Part shown: one piece after another, positions 25,728 through 35,606 of the stretch
Layout of the letters: the number at the start of each line of letters is the position of its first letter
Numbering within the stretch: position 1 is the stretch's first letter
DNA from: Saprospiraceae bacterium
GTDB lineage: Bacteria; Bacteroidota; Bacteroidia; Chitinophagales; Saprospiraceae
DNA: 64,000 bases
Assembly: GCA_018057925.1 (NCBI GenBank)
Contig: JAGPCT010000010.1
Span: 19,330 to 83,329 of the forward strand
Direction: 5' to 3'
Notes under the pieces: generated by a model
Told to the model about the DNA's origin: nothing
Seen by the model: the letters and a program-made list of their open reading frames with translations, nothing else
Databases searched by the model: none
Made by a program: the position numbers and the translations under genes

Positions 25728-28268
25728 ATGATACGACTCTTAATATTTGTAAATTTATTATTAGTACTGACGACTGTAGGTGCACAAAAACCTCAAAAAT
25801 CAGAAAAAACGAAAACTGAAAGCGTAACCGCTAAATCAGACGCCGGTGCGAAAGACGATAAAGCAAAGGCAGACAAAGACAAACCCAAACCCTATGGTGA
25901 GATTATAGACTCTACTGCCGTGACACAATGGGGACTATGGGGAGTGCACCGAGTAAAAGATAAGTGGTATTTTGAAATTGCTGACAGTACACTCAATGTT
26001 CCGGTTTTAGCCATAACAAGATATAGTAAAACTGCTGCCGGAGGTGGGATATATGGCGGCGAAAATATTAAGAATCAAATGTTTCATTGGGAGCGCGGTC
26101 CGGCTAATAAGATTTTTATGAGGGGAACAGTTATTACCGTCAATAGCCCGGATAGCTCTAAGCCTATCTTTCAGTCAGTTCAGAACTCTAATCTTCAGCC
26201 TATCATGGCATCATTTGATATAAAGTCCTTACGCAAGGTCGGAAATATGCAGACTTATGTCATAGATGTGACAGACTTCTTTAATGGCGATGAATATAGT
26301 TTTGGATTAGGGTCTATCAATAAACAACGTTTTAGGTTAAAAGGCTTACAAAAAGATGCTTCATTTATCAATAAAATGTCAGCTTATCCGATCAATGTTG
26401 AAGTACGCACCACCAAAACATATGACATCACACCACCCAGTTTAAACGATAAATCACCTGTCGGGACATACTTGCCTGCCGGCTCAAGTAGCGGCTTTGT
26501 GACGGTAGAGTTAAATACTTCCATGATTATGTTACCGAAGAATCCTATGAAAAAGCGCAACTTCGATAGTCGAGTGGGTTTCTTTTCAGGACAAAGGACG
26601 GAATATGAGGAAAATTCACAGAAGGCCGATGTAGAGACCTTTATCGTGAGATGGCGATTGGAACCACGAAATGAAGCGGATCGTGAAAAACAACGACGTG
26701 GAGTTCTCATAGAGCCAGCCAAAAAAATTGTTTACTATATTGATCCGGCGACTCCTGCCAAATGGCGTCCTTATCTTATTCAAGGGATTGATGACTGGAA
26801 CGGAGCCTTTGAGCAAGCAGGCTGGAAGAATGCTATTGAGGGAAGGTTGTGGCCGGAAAATGACACAACCATGAGCCTGGAAGATGCCCGATATTCTGTC
26901 ATCCGATACTTTGCATCAGATATTCAAAATGCATACGGACCCAATGTGCACGATCCCCGGACCGGAGAGATTATAGAAAGCCATATCGGTTGGTATCACA
27001 ATATCATGAGGCTATTGCGCAACTGGTATTTGATTCAAGCAGGCGCTACCGATAGCAGGGCCGGAAACATTGAATTTGACGATAATCTCATGGGAGAGTT
27101 AATTCGCTTTGTGTCATCCCATGAAGTGGGTCATACACTCGGATTAAGACATAATATGGGTGCGAGCTTTGCCACTCCTGTTGAAAAACTGAGAGATAAT
27201 AATTGGGTCTCAAAAAACGGTCATACTTCGTCGATTATGGATTATGCAAGATTTAATTATGTCGCACAACCGGAAGATGGAGTTACAGACCTATTTCCTC
27301 GCATAGGAGATTATGACAAGTGGGCTATCGAATGGGGATATACTTTTATGGATACCCGGGATCAAAAGGTGGAAGATTCCTTATTGAATATCATGGTAAA
27401 AAAGGCTTATGAAAACCCAAGATTGCATTTTGGAACAGAGATAAGTCAATATGATCCTCGTTTTCAGAGAGAAGACCTTGGTGACAACGCTATGAAGGCG
27501 TCTGCTTATGGTATCAAGAACTTAAAGCGTATCATGCCTAATTTGGAGAAATGGAGTTCTCGAGAGGGTAAGAGCTATGCCGAATTGGAAGAATTGTACA
27601 ATGCGCTTATTGGTCAATATCGTCGGTATATGGGTCATGTTGCGAAAAATATTGGAGGAGTATATGAAGACCCCAAAACGAGTGATATGTCCGGGCAACC
27701 ATTCCGTATAGTGCCTGTTGCCACACAGCAGGAAGCTATTCAATTTTTAAATGAATATGTCTTTACGGCCCCAACATGGCTTGCCGATGTTACGATTATT
27801 TCAAAGATTCGTCCGGATGCGGGTGTTGAAGCCATTAAGGGAATACAACAAGGAGTCATCAATGATATATTTTCAGGGGATAAGCTGATACGTTTGATGG
27901 AGTATTCAAGTAAAGGTGGATATTCTTTTAATCAAATGCTCAATGAAATAGAGGAAAATATTATCGGTAATCAAGACGGTAGAAATATATATCAAAGAAA
28001 TTTGCAAAAGATATATGTTGGTAAATTAATTGAATTGCTCAAGCCGGGCAGTGCAACAGCCATGGCACTTGCTATCGGGACGCCTTTCGGATCAAATCGA
28101 TTAACTGTAAATTTGGACGAAACTGATGTTCCATCTATTGCAAGGGGACATCTTTCCAAGATAAGAAAGGAGATCAAGGGCAACCTTAAGAAAGCAGATT
28201 CCGAGGTGGCAAAATACCATAATATCGATTTGTTGGCTCGTATTGACAAGGCCTTGAAAGTGGACTGA
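25728..28268 (+). CDS. Secreted zinc-dependent metalloprotease (DUF5117/DUF4953-like)
   Basis: 846 residues. A signal peptide ends near VGA; then a Lys-rich linker (residues 20-55), an N-terminal beta domain, and a zincin domain with HEVGHTLGLRHN at about 465-476. The metzincin-like third His and downstream SIMDYARFNYV (Met-turn) are present. This Bacteroidota family is annotated as zinc-dependent metalloproteases; cleavage targets are unknown. No T9SS domain is visible, so it probably stays in the periplasm or outer membrane. Monocistronic; an R2 repeat lies upstream. Confidence 0.88.
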   Translation: MIRLLIFVNLLLVLTTVGAQKPQKSEKTKTESVTAKSDAGAKDDKAKADKDKPKPYGEIIDSTAVTQWGLWGVHRVKDKWYFEIADSTLNVPVLAITRYSKTAAGGGIYGGENIKNQMFHWERGPANKIFMRGTVITVNSPDSSKPIFQSVQNSNLQPIMASFDIKSLRKVGNMQTYVIDVTDFFNGDEYSFGLGSINKQRFRLKGLQKDASFINKMSAYPINVEVRTTKTYDITPPSLNDKSPVGTYLPAGSSSGFVTVELNTSMIMLPKNPMKKRNFDSRVGFFSGQRTEYEENSQKADVETFIVRWRLEPRNEADREKQRRGVLIEPAKKIVYYIDPATPAKWRPYLIQGIDDWNGAFEQAGWKNAIEGRLWPENDTTMSLEDARYSVIRYFASDIQNAYGPNVHDPRTGEIIESHIGWYHNIMRLLRNWYLIQAGATDSRAGNIEFDDNLMGELIRFVSSHEVGHTLGLRHNMGASFATPVEKLRDNNWVSKNGHTSSIMDYARFNYVAQPEDGVTDLFPRIGDYDKWAIEWGYTFMDTRDQKVEDSLLNIMVKKAYENPRLHFGTEISQYDPRFQREDLGDNAMKASAYGIKNLKRIMPNLEKWSSREGKSYAELEELYNALIGQYRRYMGHVAKNIGGVYEDPKTSDMSGQPFRIVPVATQQEAIQFLNEYVFTAPTWLADVTIISKIRPDAGVEAIKGIQQGVINDIFSGDKLIRLMEYSSKGGYSFNQMLNEIEENIIGNQDGRNIYQRNLQKIYVGKLIELLKPGSATAMALAIGTPFGSNRLTVNLDETDVPSIARGHLSKIRKEIKGNLKKADSEVAKYHNIDLLARIDKALKVD

Positions 28269-28288
28269 TTCGGTAGATAATACGAAGA

Positions 28289-28807
28289 CTAATGTCCGTT
28301 ATTATAATCTGCAATATTTTCTATGACTTTAGTGCAAGCATTGTCCAACAGTTTAAAAACATGTTGATAACCATCGTAGCCGCCATACCATGGGTCAGGG
28401 ACATCTTCATCTGAATTGGGATTAACTTCATTGAGGAGGAAGCGTATTTTACGACGTTGTTCGTCGGATGTTGCCATGGAGGATACATCTTTGTAATTGG
28501 ATGCGTCCATGACGAAGATGATATCAAAGTCGTTAAAATCCCTGATATTAAAATGTCGAGCTCTTTGTGAGGAGATGTCGATATGGTGTTCCTTGGCGAC
28601 CTTAATGCTACTTTTGTGTGGAGGTTCTCCTACATGATAAGCTGCTGTGCCGGCGCTATCGACGACGGCATTGATTCCGGAAATGAGGATTTTATGGCGT
28701 AGGATACCTTCAGCTAATGGACTTCGGCAGATATTGCCTAAGCATACCATCAAAATTTTAGTGGGGGAGGTAAAGTTAGATTGATTTGACGCAGTGAGTT
28801 GAGACAT
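28289..28807 (-). CDS. Low-molecular-weight protein tyrosine phosphatase
   Basis: 172 residues. The active-site loop CLGNICRS (nucleophile C22, R28) is near the N-terminus and the general acid Asp is in DVPDPWYGG (~141). LMW-PTPs dephosphorylate phosphotyrosine, often on exopolysaccharide kinases, or act as arsenate reductases. The first 16 residues are extra compared with the family core. It is the last gene of a four-gene minus-strand operon; its start is 7 bases from the ybeY stop. Confidence 0.92.
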   Translation of the reverse strand: MSQLTASNQSNFTSPTKILMVCLGNICRSPLAEGILRHKILISGINAVVDSAGTAAYHVGEPPHKSSIKVAKEHHIDISSQRARHFNIRDFNDFDIIFVMDASNYKDVSSMATSDEQRRKIRFLLNEVNPNSDEDVPDPWYGGYDGYQHVFKLLDNACTKVIENIADYNNGH

Positions 28808-28814
28808 ACACAGT

Positions 28815-29240
28815 TTAGGGAATTAGTTGTAGATAATGATTTTCCATAGACCTCATGATGGTGGATTCTTTTTGAGTTTTATCTTTCAAGCCACATAAGT
28901 GTAAACAGCCATGGATCAAAACTCGATACAGCTCGATTGTTGGTTTTATACCGAGTTGAGATGCATTGTCTTTTACTCTATCTGTACTGATAAAGATGTC
29001 AGATTCTACTAAATCATGATTGTAATCGAAGGTAATAATATCGGTGTAATAGTCGTGATTCAGGTGAGTTTTGTTCACTTCTAAGATTTGCTCGTCATTA
29101 CAAAAAACAATGTTGATAAAGTGGAGTGTTTTATTGTAGTCTTGAAAGATTTTCTCAGCGACAGTTCTAAAGGCTGTTTTAGAAAATAGGATATTGTGAG
29201 TATTCACTTCTTTGAAAAACTGAATCTTTTGAATAGCCAT
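28815..29240 (-). CDS. ybeY: Endoribonuclease YbeY
   Basis: 141 residues. The zinc motif reads HGCLHLCGLKDKT: the first two His are kept, while the third His of the classic HxxxHLxGxDH is replaced. That replacement is usual in Bacteroidota YbeY, so it is not by itself a sign of decay. YbeY matures 16S rRNA 3' ends and takes part in ribosome quality control. Its ATG overlaps the stop of the upstream ATPase gene by one base, implying translational coupling. Confidence 0.92.
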   Translation of the reverse strand: MAIQKIQFFKEVNTHNILFSKTAFRTVAEKIFQDYNKTLHFINIVFCNDEQILEVNKTHLNHDYYTDIITFDYNHDLVESDIFISTDRVKDNASQLGIKPTIELYRVLIHGCLHLCGLKDKTQKESTIMRSMENHYLQLIP

Positions 29241-29647
29241 TATTTTCGAATATTAAAGATCATTTCCACACAAGAGCCATTGTTTTTAAAGTGGATATCA
29301 TCGCTCAGTGATTTCATGATGAGGACACCTCGACCGCCCGGTTTTTCAATATTTTCTTTGCAGCAAGGATCGGGCACTTTGGCTACTTCAAAGCCGCCGC
29401 CTTCGTCTCTGACACAGACAGTCAGCCTATTTTGTTCTAAAAATGTTTGAAGGACGACTTCTTTGTTCTCATCCACTTGATTACCATGGATGATGGCATT
29501 ATTAACAGCTTCCGTTAGGCTGATTAAAATATTGTGAAATACTTCGTCGTCGATGTTGTATTTCAGTCTGAGCTCATTGGCGAAGGGCTCGACTTGAGTA
29601 ATACTTTTTAGTTTACTCGATAATTTTATAACATTTATTGGTTTCAT
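29240..29647 (-). CDS. Serine-kinase-type ATP-binding protein (anti-sigma factor fold)
   Basis: 135 residues, a single HATPase_c_2 (GHKL) domain: N box EAVNNAIIHGN, G1 box VRDEGGGFEV, G2 box KPGGRGVLIMKSL. This is the RsbW/SpoIIAB type that binds or phosphorylates partners in sigma-factor switches. No sigma factor or anti-sigma antagonist lies next to it. It overlaps the DUF4175 gene upstream by 4 bases (ATGA) and ybeY by one, so it belongs to the same operon. Confidence 0.85.
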   Translation of the reverse strand: MKPINVIKLSSKLKSITQVEPFANELRLKYNIDDEVFHNILISLTEAVNNAIIHGNQVDENKEVVLQTFLEQNRLTVCVRDEGGGFEVAKVPDPCCKENIEKPGGRGVLIMKSLSDDIHFKNNGSCVEMIFNIRK

Positions 29648-32600
29648 TTTCCCGACAATTGATTATAATATTGTTCTACCAATCTTTTATAATATGGAGT
29701 AAGTGTTGGGTAAACCGGGCGAAGGTCATCAATTCCGGCTTCTTTCTTTCTGATATATTCCTGCATGGAAGGTGGAATTTTAGATTGTTGTTGGAGGGCT
29801 TGATTTGCCTTACGTTGCTCGTCTTTATCTTGTTCTTTTTGGGCACGTTCTTCTTCCAGAAGCCGCACCATAATATCTTGTTGTCTTCTCAACATTTCAT
29901 TGGTAAGTCTTCTATTAACCAAATCTTTTTCAATTTGATCCATGGCATCGATGATATCTTGAATTTGTTTTTTACCTTGACCATTGGATTTCATTTGAGC
30001 ATCTAAATCCTGAAGCATCTTACGTACTTTAGCTTGTTGAGCTGCCATTTGTCCAAAGTTTTCACTTCCCGGGCTTTTGCCATCTTTCATTTTCCCCATT
30101 TGGTTTTTCATTTCTTCGGTCATTTTTTGTTGACCTTGAGATATTTTATCCATTTGAGGCATTTCACCTTTTTTGGATGGAGTACCACTACTTGGGTTGC
30201 TGCCACCTGGTTTGGTGCAAGTGCCGGAGCCGGGCATAGATTGAGCCTGCATCTGCATTTGGTTGAGTGCTTCACTCAGCATCAGGGCGAGGTCATTGAG
30301 GCTGGTCATGGCATGTTGTTGGGTATTGGCGGCAAGAGGTTTATTTCTATCTTCCAGGTTGTCCATGGTTTGGTTCAAATTATCATTGACTTCTCCTACT
30401 TTTTTAAGGATAAAGGATTCAATTTGAATCACTCTCTTACTCAATGCCACTAAGCTGTCATCGACCATTTTGAAGTCAGATTTTATTTTCTTTTGATCGC
30501 GGTTTAAGCTCACATATTTGGGTGTATTAATCATTGTGGCATTATATTGATTGATTAAGTTTTCCTGATTAAAGGATAGGCCGATGATATTTTCCAGCAA
30601 TTGTCTGACGGCTTTCATATCGAGTTCAATTTGTTCCTTTTCAGATGCAGCCATATCGTTTTCCATGTTTTGAGCCATCTGTTTCATCTTTTTAGATGCG
30701 CTTTTCTGGCTTTTGGAAGCGTTCTGGTTGTCTTTTTTATCCAATTGGTCTTGAGCCTTCTTCAGGTCTTGTTCGGTCTGCTGCTGTTCTTCCTTTTGGT
30801 CGTCCAATTTTTTAGGAGCGTTGAGCTCTTTATTCTCTTTTTGAATTTCATCCATTTTCTTCTGGACATCTTCAAAATCTTTTTTAATTTGCTCTTGTTC
30901 TTTTTTTAATTGCTCTTGATCTTTTTGCTTTTTCTCCGTTTGTTCGGCCAGTTTTTCTTGCTTTTCGGCCAGTTCATTGAGTTTCTTGACCTGATCCTGT
31001 ACTTTGCTTTCCAGTTCAAGTTGTTTCATAAGTTCCATGAGCCTATCGAGGCTTTTATTCTGCTGTTCATTTTGTTGGGACATCTTTTCCAATTGATTGA
31101 TAGACTCTTTTTTGTCGAGTTTGTCCATCAATTCTTTAATTTTGTCCATCAGTTTTTGTTCTTCCGGATTTTGCAATTCTTTCAGCATTTCATCCAGTTT
31201 TTGTTGTTTTTCCTGAATTTCCGGATTGGGTTGTTTTATCTCTTGTTCGTCATTGCGTTTTTGTTCTAACTTTTCCTGTGTTTTTTGCAGTTGTTCTTGG
31301 AGTTGTTGTTGTTTTTCAAGGAGTTTAGACAATTGTTCTTTGTCTTGCCAGTTAAGTGATTTTTGTTGTAATAATTTATCTCTTAACTTTTGGATGGCAT
31401 CATTTATTTTTTTGGATTCTTTTAGTGTTTTTTCCAATTCACTCTGGATTTCCTTAGTAGATTGGTCTATATTTTTTTCTAATTGTTTAACAGATGGTTT
31501 TTTAAAAGAAAGGGCATTCGTTTTAGAAGATTTGGGTCCCTTCGTTCCATCATTATCAAATACTTCAAAATAGTATGAGAGGTCAGAGCCTGGTTTGAGT
31601 TGGAGGGCGTCAATATCGAGGAGATAGCTATAGAATCCTTGTTTGGCTGTTGGTTTTGGCAGAGTAATCGTTCGGGTAATCAACTTACCGTCTTCAGTCC
31701 GAATTTGCTGTACCATTTGAATTTTAGATATACCGTAATCGTCGGACATGTTACCGCTGAGATAGACCAGCTTTGAGTTGGTTGAATCTATATACTGTTC
31801 GAGGCTGATGGCCGGATATTCATCCATTACAACGTGTATAGAGTATGCCAAGCTATCGCTATTGGGCAGGTTTTTGTTGCCTATGATGATTTGATAGTTT
31901 TGGTCGCTTATGGCTGTTTTAAGGAAGGAATAACGGCCTTCGCTAAGATGTTGGGCAGGAGTGGGTGCTTTGCCCTCGAAGTCCATCATTACTCTATCTG
32001 CCATTCTGGTCGATATGTCCCAGGTGATTTTCGTGCCAAAAGGTACAACGATATCACCTATTCCTTTAACTATTTCTGTTGGTCTGTTGATGTAAGCGGG
32101 ATACACCATTTTGACAGCAAGGTCTGTCATGCCGGCTTTAACCAAGACATTTAAGGTATATGGCTTACTTTTAAAACCTGCTGCGCTAAGTTGAAAATCT
32201 ATATTGTCCTGCACATTGGCGAATGTATAGGAATATAATCCCTTGTCATTTTTGCTCAATCTATATGGTGCGTCGTTATATACAATATCTACTTGTTCAG
32301 GAAGAGAATTGCCTTCTAATTGAACCTCTAAGGTATAGTTGTCAAATTCGGGAACTTCGAGCGACTTATTGATTATCCGGAAAGTAAATGGCGCTTCTCT
32401 TTCAAATTCCTTGTCATTGTTTAAAAGCCGATTAGCGGGTTTTTTAATTAAGGATGGGGCACCTAAAAAAAGAACCAATAGTACCGACAAGGGTAGAATT
32501 GCAAATTTAAGATATCGTTTGTTTTTGCTTAGGTCGATGGCGTTTTTAAAAGGAACAGGTTGGAGTTCCTTGGTTTTTTGTTCTATTCCGGCCAACAGCA

Positions 32601-32985
32601 AAGTAGAATCCGGGTGTTGTGCCGACTGTTGATTGAGTTGTAGGACGTTGAGTAGCTTGTCTTTTACTTTAGGAAAGTGGTCGCCAATGATAGAAGCTGC
32701 TTTTTCATTGGAAATGGTTGTCCCCAGTCTAAAATATTTTAGCAAAGGAATGACAATCCAGCTTATCAGCGTAAACAGCGAAGCCGCAACAAAGGAATAA
32801 AACAAGATTTTACGACCTGTCATTCCAAAGTAAAAATAGTTTTCAAGGAGAGCAATTACTATAAAGTATAGCGTGACGAAGCCCAATAGATACAGGGATC
32901 CGCGTATCATTTTATTCAGATAAAACTTACGGATAAACTGATCTAACTTACTTATTAAGAGGTTATAATTATTATCTTGCTTCAT
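29644..32985 (-). CDS. DUF4175 family membrane protein with long coiled coil
   Basis: 1113 residues. Two or three N-terminal membrane helices (~22-42, 50-75, 150-172) precede beta-rich extracytoplasmic domains to ~510. A Gln/Glu/Lys-rich coiled coil follows at ~515-790, and a Met/Gln-rich tail ends at RPVYPTLTPYYKRLVEQYY. The family is conserved in Bacteroidota, usually upstream of the same small ATPase; its role is unknown, with envelope or gliding-related functions possible. It is the first gene of the operon ending at 28289. The coiled-coil codons create long spurious open frames on the opposite strand. Confidence 0.85.
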   Translation of the reverse strand: MKQDNNYNLLISKLDQFIRKFYLNKMIRGSLYLLGFVTLYFIVIALLENYFYFGMTGRKILFYSFVAASLFTLISWIVIPLLKYFRLGTTISNEKAASIIGDHFPKVKDKLLNVLQLNQQSAQHPDSTLLLAGIEQKTKELQPVPFKNAIDLSKNKRYLKFAILPLSVLLVLFLGAPSLIKKPANRLLNNDKEFEREAPFTFRIINKSLEVPEFDNYTLEVQLEGNSLPEQVDIVYNDAPYRLSKNDKGLYSYTFANVQDNIDFQLSAAGFKSKPYTLNVLVKAGMTDLAVKMVYPAYINRPTEIVKGIGDIVVPFGTKITWDISTRMADRVMMDFEGKAPTPAQHLSEGRYSFLKTAISDQNYQIIIGNKNLPNSDSLAYSIHVVMDEYPAISLEQYIDSTNSKLVYLSGNMSDDYGISKIQMVQQIRTEDGKLITRTITLPKPTAKQGFYSYLLDIDALQLKPGSDLSYYFEVFDNDGTKGPKSSKTNALSFKKPSVKQLEKNIDQSTKEIQSELEKTLKESKKINDAIQKLRDKLLQQKSLNWQDKEQLSKLLEKQQQLQEQLQKTQEKLEQKRNDEQEIKQPNPEIQEKQQKLDEMLKELQNPEEQKLMDKIKELMDKLDKKESINQLEKMSQQNEQQNKSLDRLMELMKQLELESKVQDQVKKLNELAEKQEKLAEQTEKKQKDQEQLKKEQEQIKKDFEDVQKKMDEIQKENKELNAPKKLDDQKEEQQQTEQDLKKAQDQLDKKDNQNASKSQKSASKKMKQMAQNMENDMAASEKEQIELDMKAVRQLLENIIGLSFNQENLINQYNATMINTPKYVSLNRDQKKIKSDFKMVDDSLVALSKRVIQIESFILKKVGEVNDNLNQTMDNLEDRNKPLAANTQQHAMTSLNDLALMLSEALNQMQMQAQSMPGSGTCTKPGGSNPSSGTPSKKGEMPQMDKISQGQQKMTEEMKNQMGKMKDGKSPGSENFGQMAAQQAKVRKMLQDLDAQMKSNGQGKKQIQDIIDAMDQIEKDLVNRRLTNEMLRRQQDIMVRLLEEERAQKEQDKDEQRKANQALQQQSKIPPSMQEYIRKKEAGIDDLRPVYPTLTPYYKRLVEQYYNQLSGK

Positions 32986-33074
32986 TCTGATGTACTCACA
33001 TTAATTAAAACTAAAGAAACGACTATTTCGTTTTAAAATTCTACCTGTTTTTGTAATTAAATTGAAACCCGGCA

Positions 33075-33272
33075 TCAATGACCGGCCATTTGTTTGCGCA
33101 TTTTCTTGTCGAAAAGCTGCGATTTTCCTTTGGTAAACTTACCTCCTTTCTTTGGTTTGGATACGGCTTCCTCGTAGGCAGGACATCCTGATTTTCTGGC
33201 ACAAGAACTCATTGCTAAGGTCAGACTTAACAAACTGCCGATCAATAAAAGGGAAACAAAATATTTCTTCAT
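33075..33272 (-). CDS. Small lipoprotein, Bacteroidota-specific
   Basis: 65 residues from MKKYFVSLLLIG. The signal peptide ends with a lipobox-like AMSSC, giving a short mature peptide with two Cys (CARKSGCPAYEEA) and a basic Lys-rich tail ending KKMRKQMAGH. Start 33272 is preferred over 33293 because a perfect -7 box (TATCTTTG, 33298-33291) overlaps the upstream ATG. Small lipoproteins of this kind are widespread in the phylum; function unknown. Confidence 0.65.
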   Translation of the reverse strand: MKKYFVSLLLIGSLLSLTLAMSSCARKSGCPAYEEAVSKPKKGGKFTKGKSQLFDKKMRKQMAGH

Positions 33273-33500
33273 GTTATTCGTCATAAAGTTCAAAGATATG
33301 TTTTTTTGGAAGTATTGCTTGAATTTAAACGTGTTAGTGCAATAAATGGTTCACAGTCAAGTGTCTTTACTGCTTATTTAACACTTTTTAGTTGTATTTT
33401 TATAATCCCAAATGCGGCAAAAGACAATTAAAGAGTTACTGTATAAAAAAGTGTGTAATATCCCAATAACATTGGTCTAAACATCAAACACATCTACATT

Positions 33501-33555
33501 GCAATTCGTACACAGGGACGTCCCTCATAATCAGCACTCTTCGGTTTTAATAGGT
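33501..33555 (+). repeat. R1 repeat fragment
   Basis: GCAATTCGTACACAGGGACG followed by CCTCATAATCAGCACTCTTCGG matches the R1 centre. Just before it, AATATCCCAATAACATTGG recurs near 39960-39980. The rest of 33294-33650 holds nothing recognisable. Confidence 0.6.
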
Positions 33556-33650
33556 TATAAAAGACAATCTGGCACAGACCACCAAAGAGAGGAGTTGGAT
33601 AGGATAGTTGTTTTTTTATTGAATAAGACTTGAATACTATGATTATAGCG

Positions 33651-34709
33651 TTATGCCCATCGCATCAGTACGGCGCCCCATGTAAATCCACTTCCAAATG
33701 CAGTAAGACATACCAAGTCGCCGGAGCTAAAGAGACCTTGTTCGTGTGCTTCTGTCAGAGCTATAGGAATAGATGCTGCTGTGGTATTGCCGTATTTGTG
33801 GATGTTGTTATATACTTGGTCATCTCTTAGTTTCAATCTGTGTTGTATGAAGGATGCAATACGGAGGTTGGCTTGATGGGGAATCAGCATTTTAAGATCG
33901 GAGGGTTGGTGTCCGGTTTTATTCAACACTTCCATTATGGCATCGGGCATCTTTTGAACGGCATGTTTAAAGACTAATTGACCATTCATCTGTGGAAAGA
34001 TGAGTCCATCGTCTAACATCTTTTGTGTAAGGAAAATGCCGCCGTATTCTTGGTCATCAAGGTATCCATATTGTTCTATGTTGCCGTATCTTCCACCATG
34101 GCATCCCGGATTGATAAAGGCCAATTCTTCAGCATGAGTGCCATCACTGTGCATACATGTAGCAAGGATACCATGGTCTGCCTTATCAGTCGGTTGAACG
34201 ATAGCTGCTCCTGCGCCATCACCAAAGATAACGGTAACATTGCGACCTCGGGTTGTATAGTCGAGACCCATGGAGTGGACTTCTGCACCTACGACGAGGA
34301 TGTTTTTGTACATGTTTGAAGAGGCGAATTGATGAGCGACACTCATGGCATAAATAAATCCTGAACACTGATTACGTACATCGAGGGCGCCACATTCAGT
34401 AGAAGTGATACCCAATTCTCTTTGTAGTAAGACGCCGCAACCCGGGAAGAAATAATCAGGGCTTAGCGTAGCAAAAATAATGAAGTCGATGTCATTGGGA
34501 TTGATACCGGCACGTTCAATAGCTATTCGGGAGGCCTCTGCTGCAAGGGAAACGGTGGACTCTTTATGCCTGGTGGCATATCTTCTTTCTTGAATACCGG
34601 TCCTTTCTTGAATCCACTCATCAGAAGTGTCCATATAAAGGGTTAAGTCATTGTTGGTAACGACATTTTTTGGAACATAAAAGCCCAAACTTTTGATAAA
34701 AGAGCCCAT
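33651..34709 (-). CDS. fabH: 3-oxoacyl-ACP synthase III (ketoacyl-ACP synthase)
   Basis: 352 residues, standard KAS III length. Catalytic triad: Cys in NQCSGF (C115), His in PHQANLRI (H278), Asn in YGNTTAAS (N308). It condenses acetyl-CoA (or a branched acyl-CoA) with malonyl-ACP to start fatty acid synthesis. It is not in a fatty-acid operon here, so it may be a second KAS III with a special substrate. A weak -7 box lies upstream on the minus strand. Confidence 0.92.
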   Translation of the reverse strand: MGSFIKSLGFYVPKNVVTNNDLTLYMDTSDEWIQERTGIQERRYATRHKESTVSLAAEASRIAIERAGINPNDIDFIIFATLSPDYFFPGCGVLLQRELGITSTECGALDVRNQCSGFIYAMSVAHQFASSNMYKNILVVGAEVHSMGLDYTTRGRNVTVIFGDGAGAAIVQPTDKADHGILATCMHSDGTHAEELAFINPGCHGGRYGNIEQYGYLDDQEYGGIFLTQKMLDDGLIFPQMNGQLVFKHAVQKMPDAIMEVLNKTGHQPSDLKMLIPHQANLRIASFIQHRLKLRDDQVYNNIHKYGNTTAASIPIALTEAHEQGLFSSGDLVCLTAFGSGFTWGAVLMRWA

Positions 34710-34837
34710 AGTGATTTAGATTTTTGCTCCAAAGTAAGCATATTTCAGGCAATGGAAAAAAAATTAAGAAAAATTTAAGTTTAATGAGAGGCACAACCTC
34801 TGTTTTTAAGATGTAATGCCTATGTTGATTTTGTTTG

Positions 34838-34988
34838 AACCCAAATTCCGCATTTGTCTAATGCGGAATCGATTTACGACTCGTAATCAATGGTTTCAGT
34901 AAACCATTGAAACGATTCGTACATCGGGATTAACCCTCATAATCAGCACTATACGGTTTTTCAAAACCTTTACTGCTGAATTCTGGTT
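34838..34988 (+). repeat. R1 dispersed repeat, full-length reference copy
   Basis: 151 bases from AACCCAAATTC to GAATTCTGGTT. The interior is highly structured: ATTCCGCAT/ATGCGGAAT hairpin, then CAATGGTTT-CAGT-AAACCATTG, then CATCGGGATTAACCCTCAT. The element is 100 bases upstream of the gene at 35095 and has no coding capacity. Confidence 0.8.
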
Positions 34989-35068
34989 GAAAAGGAAGTG
35001 CAGTTAGATAAAAATTCAAAATATTCTCGTAAACGAAGTAGTGAATTGCAACAAATCTAAAATAAAGA

Positions 35069-35091
35069 TACCTTTGCCATAAAAAGGAGGG
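35069..35091 (+). promoter_or_regulatory. -7 box and strong Shine-Dalgarno of the 35095 gene
   Basis: TACCTTTG at 35069-35076, then AAGGAGGG at 35084-35091, three bases before the TTG start. Strong Shine-Dalgarno sites are rare in Bacteroidota, so this may be chance or may rescue a weak start codon. Confidence 0.45.
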
Positions 35092-35094
35092 ATA

Positions 35095-35568
35095 TTGACA
35101 TCATCAACCAAAAAAATTGTTTTACTTGAAGTCTTGTGGCTTGTGTGTTGTTTCATTGTAGCAACATTTGTCATGATACCTATATTTCTGCATGCTCAAC
35201 ATTTTATTTTTTTTATTGACAACATAGTATTTATAGTTGCTTTTTTAACCTATACTCGCTTGATGTTTTTTGTATCTTCATCCATATTGTCATTACATCC
35301 GGGCGTTAAATTGTTCTTTGTGGCTACGGCTTTGCCCTTTACTTTTATTTTGATCAACCGGTTTAATAATTTTCGGCAATTTATAGATAATTATGGCACG
35401 ACACCATTTTTTGGACATCTGGAAGATGCGGTTCAAGTATCCAATGATGTTTATTTAAAAAATGAAATGACACTTTTTGGCGTTGGAGCCATTGTTGCAT
35501 CCATTGTTTTTCCTATTTTTCTTGTAATAAGCATTTGGCTTTATAAAAATAGGGGGAGACATATATAG
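35095..35568 (+). CDS. Four-helix membrane protein, unknown function
   Basis: 157 residues starting at TTG. Four strongly hydrophobic helices (~8-30, 38-60, 68-90, 125-150), with a short polar loop NNFRQFIDNYGTTPFFGHLEDAV between helices 3 and 4. No family is recognised. It is convergent with the ion channel gene, with 38 bases between stops. Confidence 0.6.
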   Translation: MTSSTKKIVLLEVLWLVCCFIVATFVMIPIFLHAQHFIFFIDNIVFIVAFLTYTRLMFFVSSSILSLHPGVKLFFVATALPFTFILINRFNNFRQFIDNYGTTPFFGHLEDAVQVSNDVYLKNEMTLFGVGAIVASIVFPIFLVISIWLYKNRGRHI

Positions 35569-35606
35569 CTCAATTTCATTTCGATGAAAAGACGAATATT
35601 GCTTCT

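Noticed and set aside
28815..29240. YbeY as inactive because the third zinc His is missing
   Set aside because: The same replacement (KDKT) is usual for Bacteroidota YbeY, and the rest of the site is intact.
29638..32632. Several long plus-strand open frames opposite the DUF4175 gene
   Set aside because: They mirror the Gln/Glu/Lys-rich coiled coil, give low-complexity Phe/Leu/Ser peptides and have no domain or promoter.
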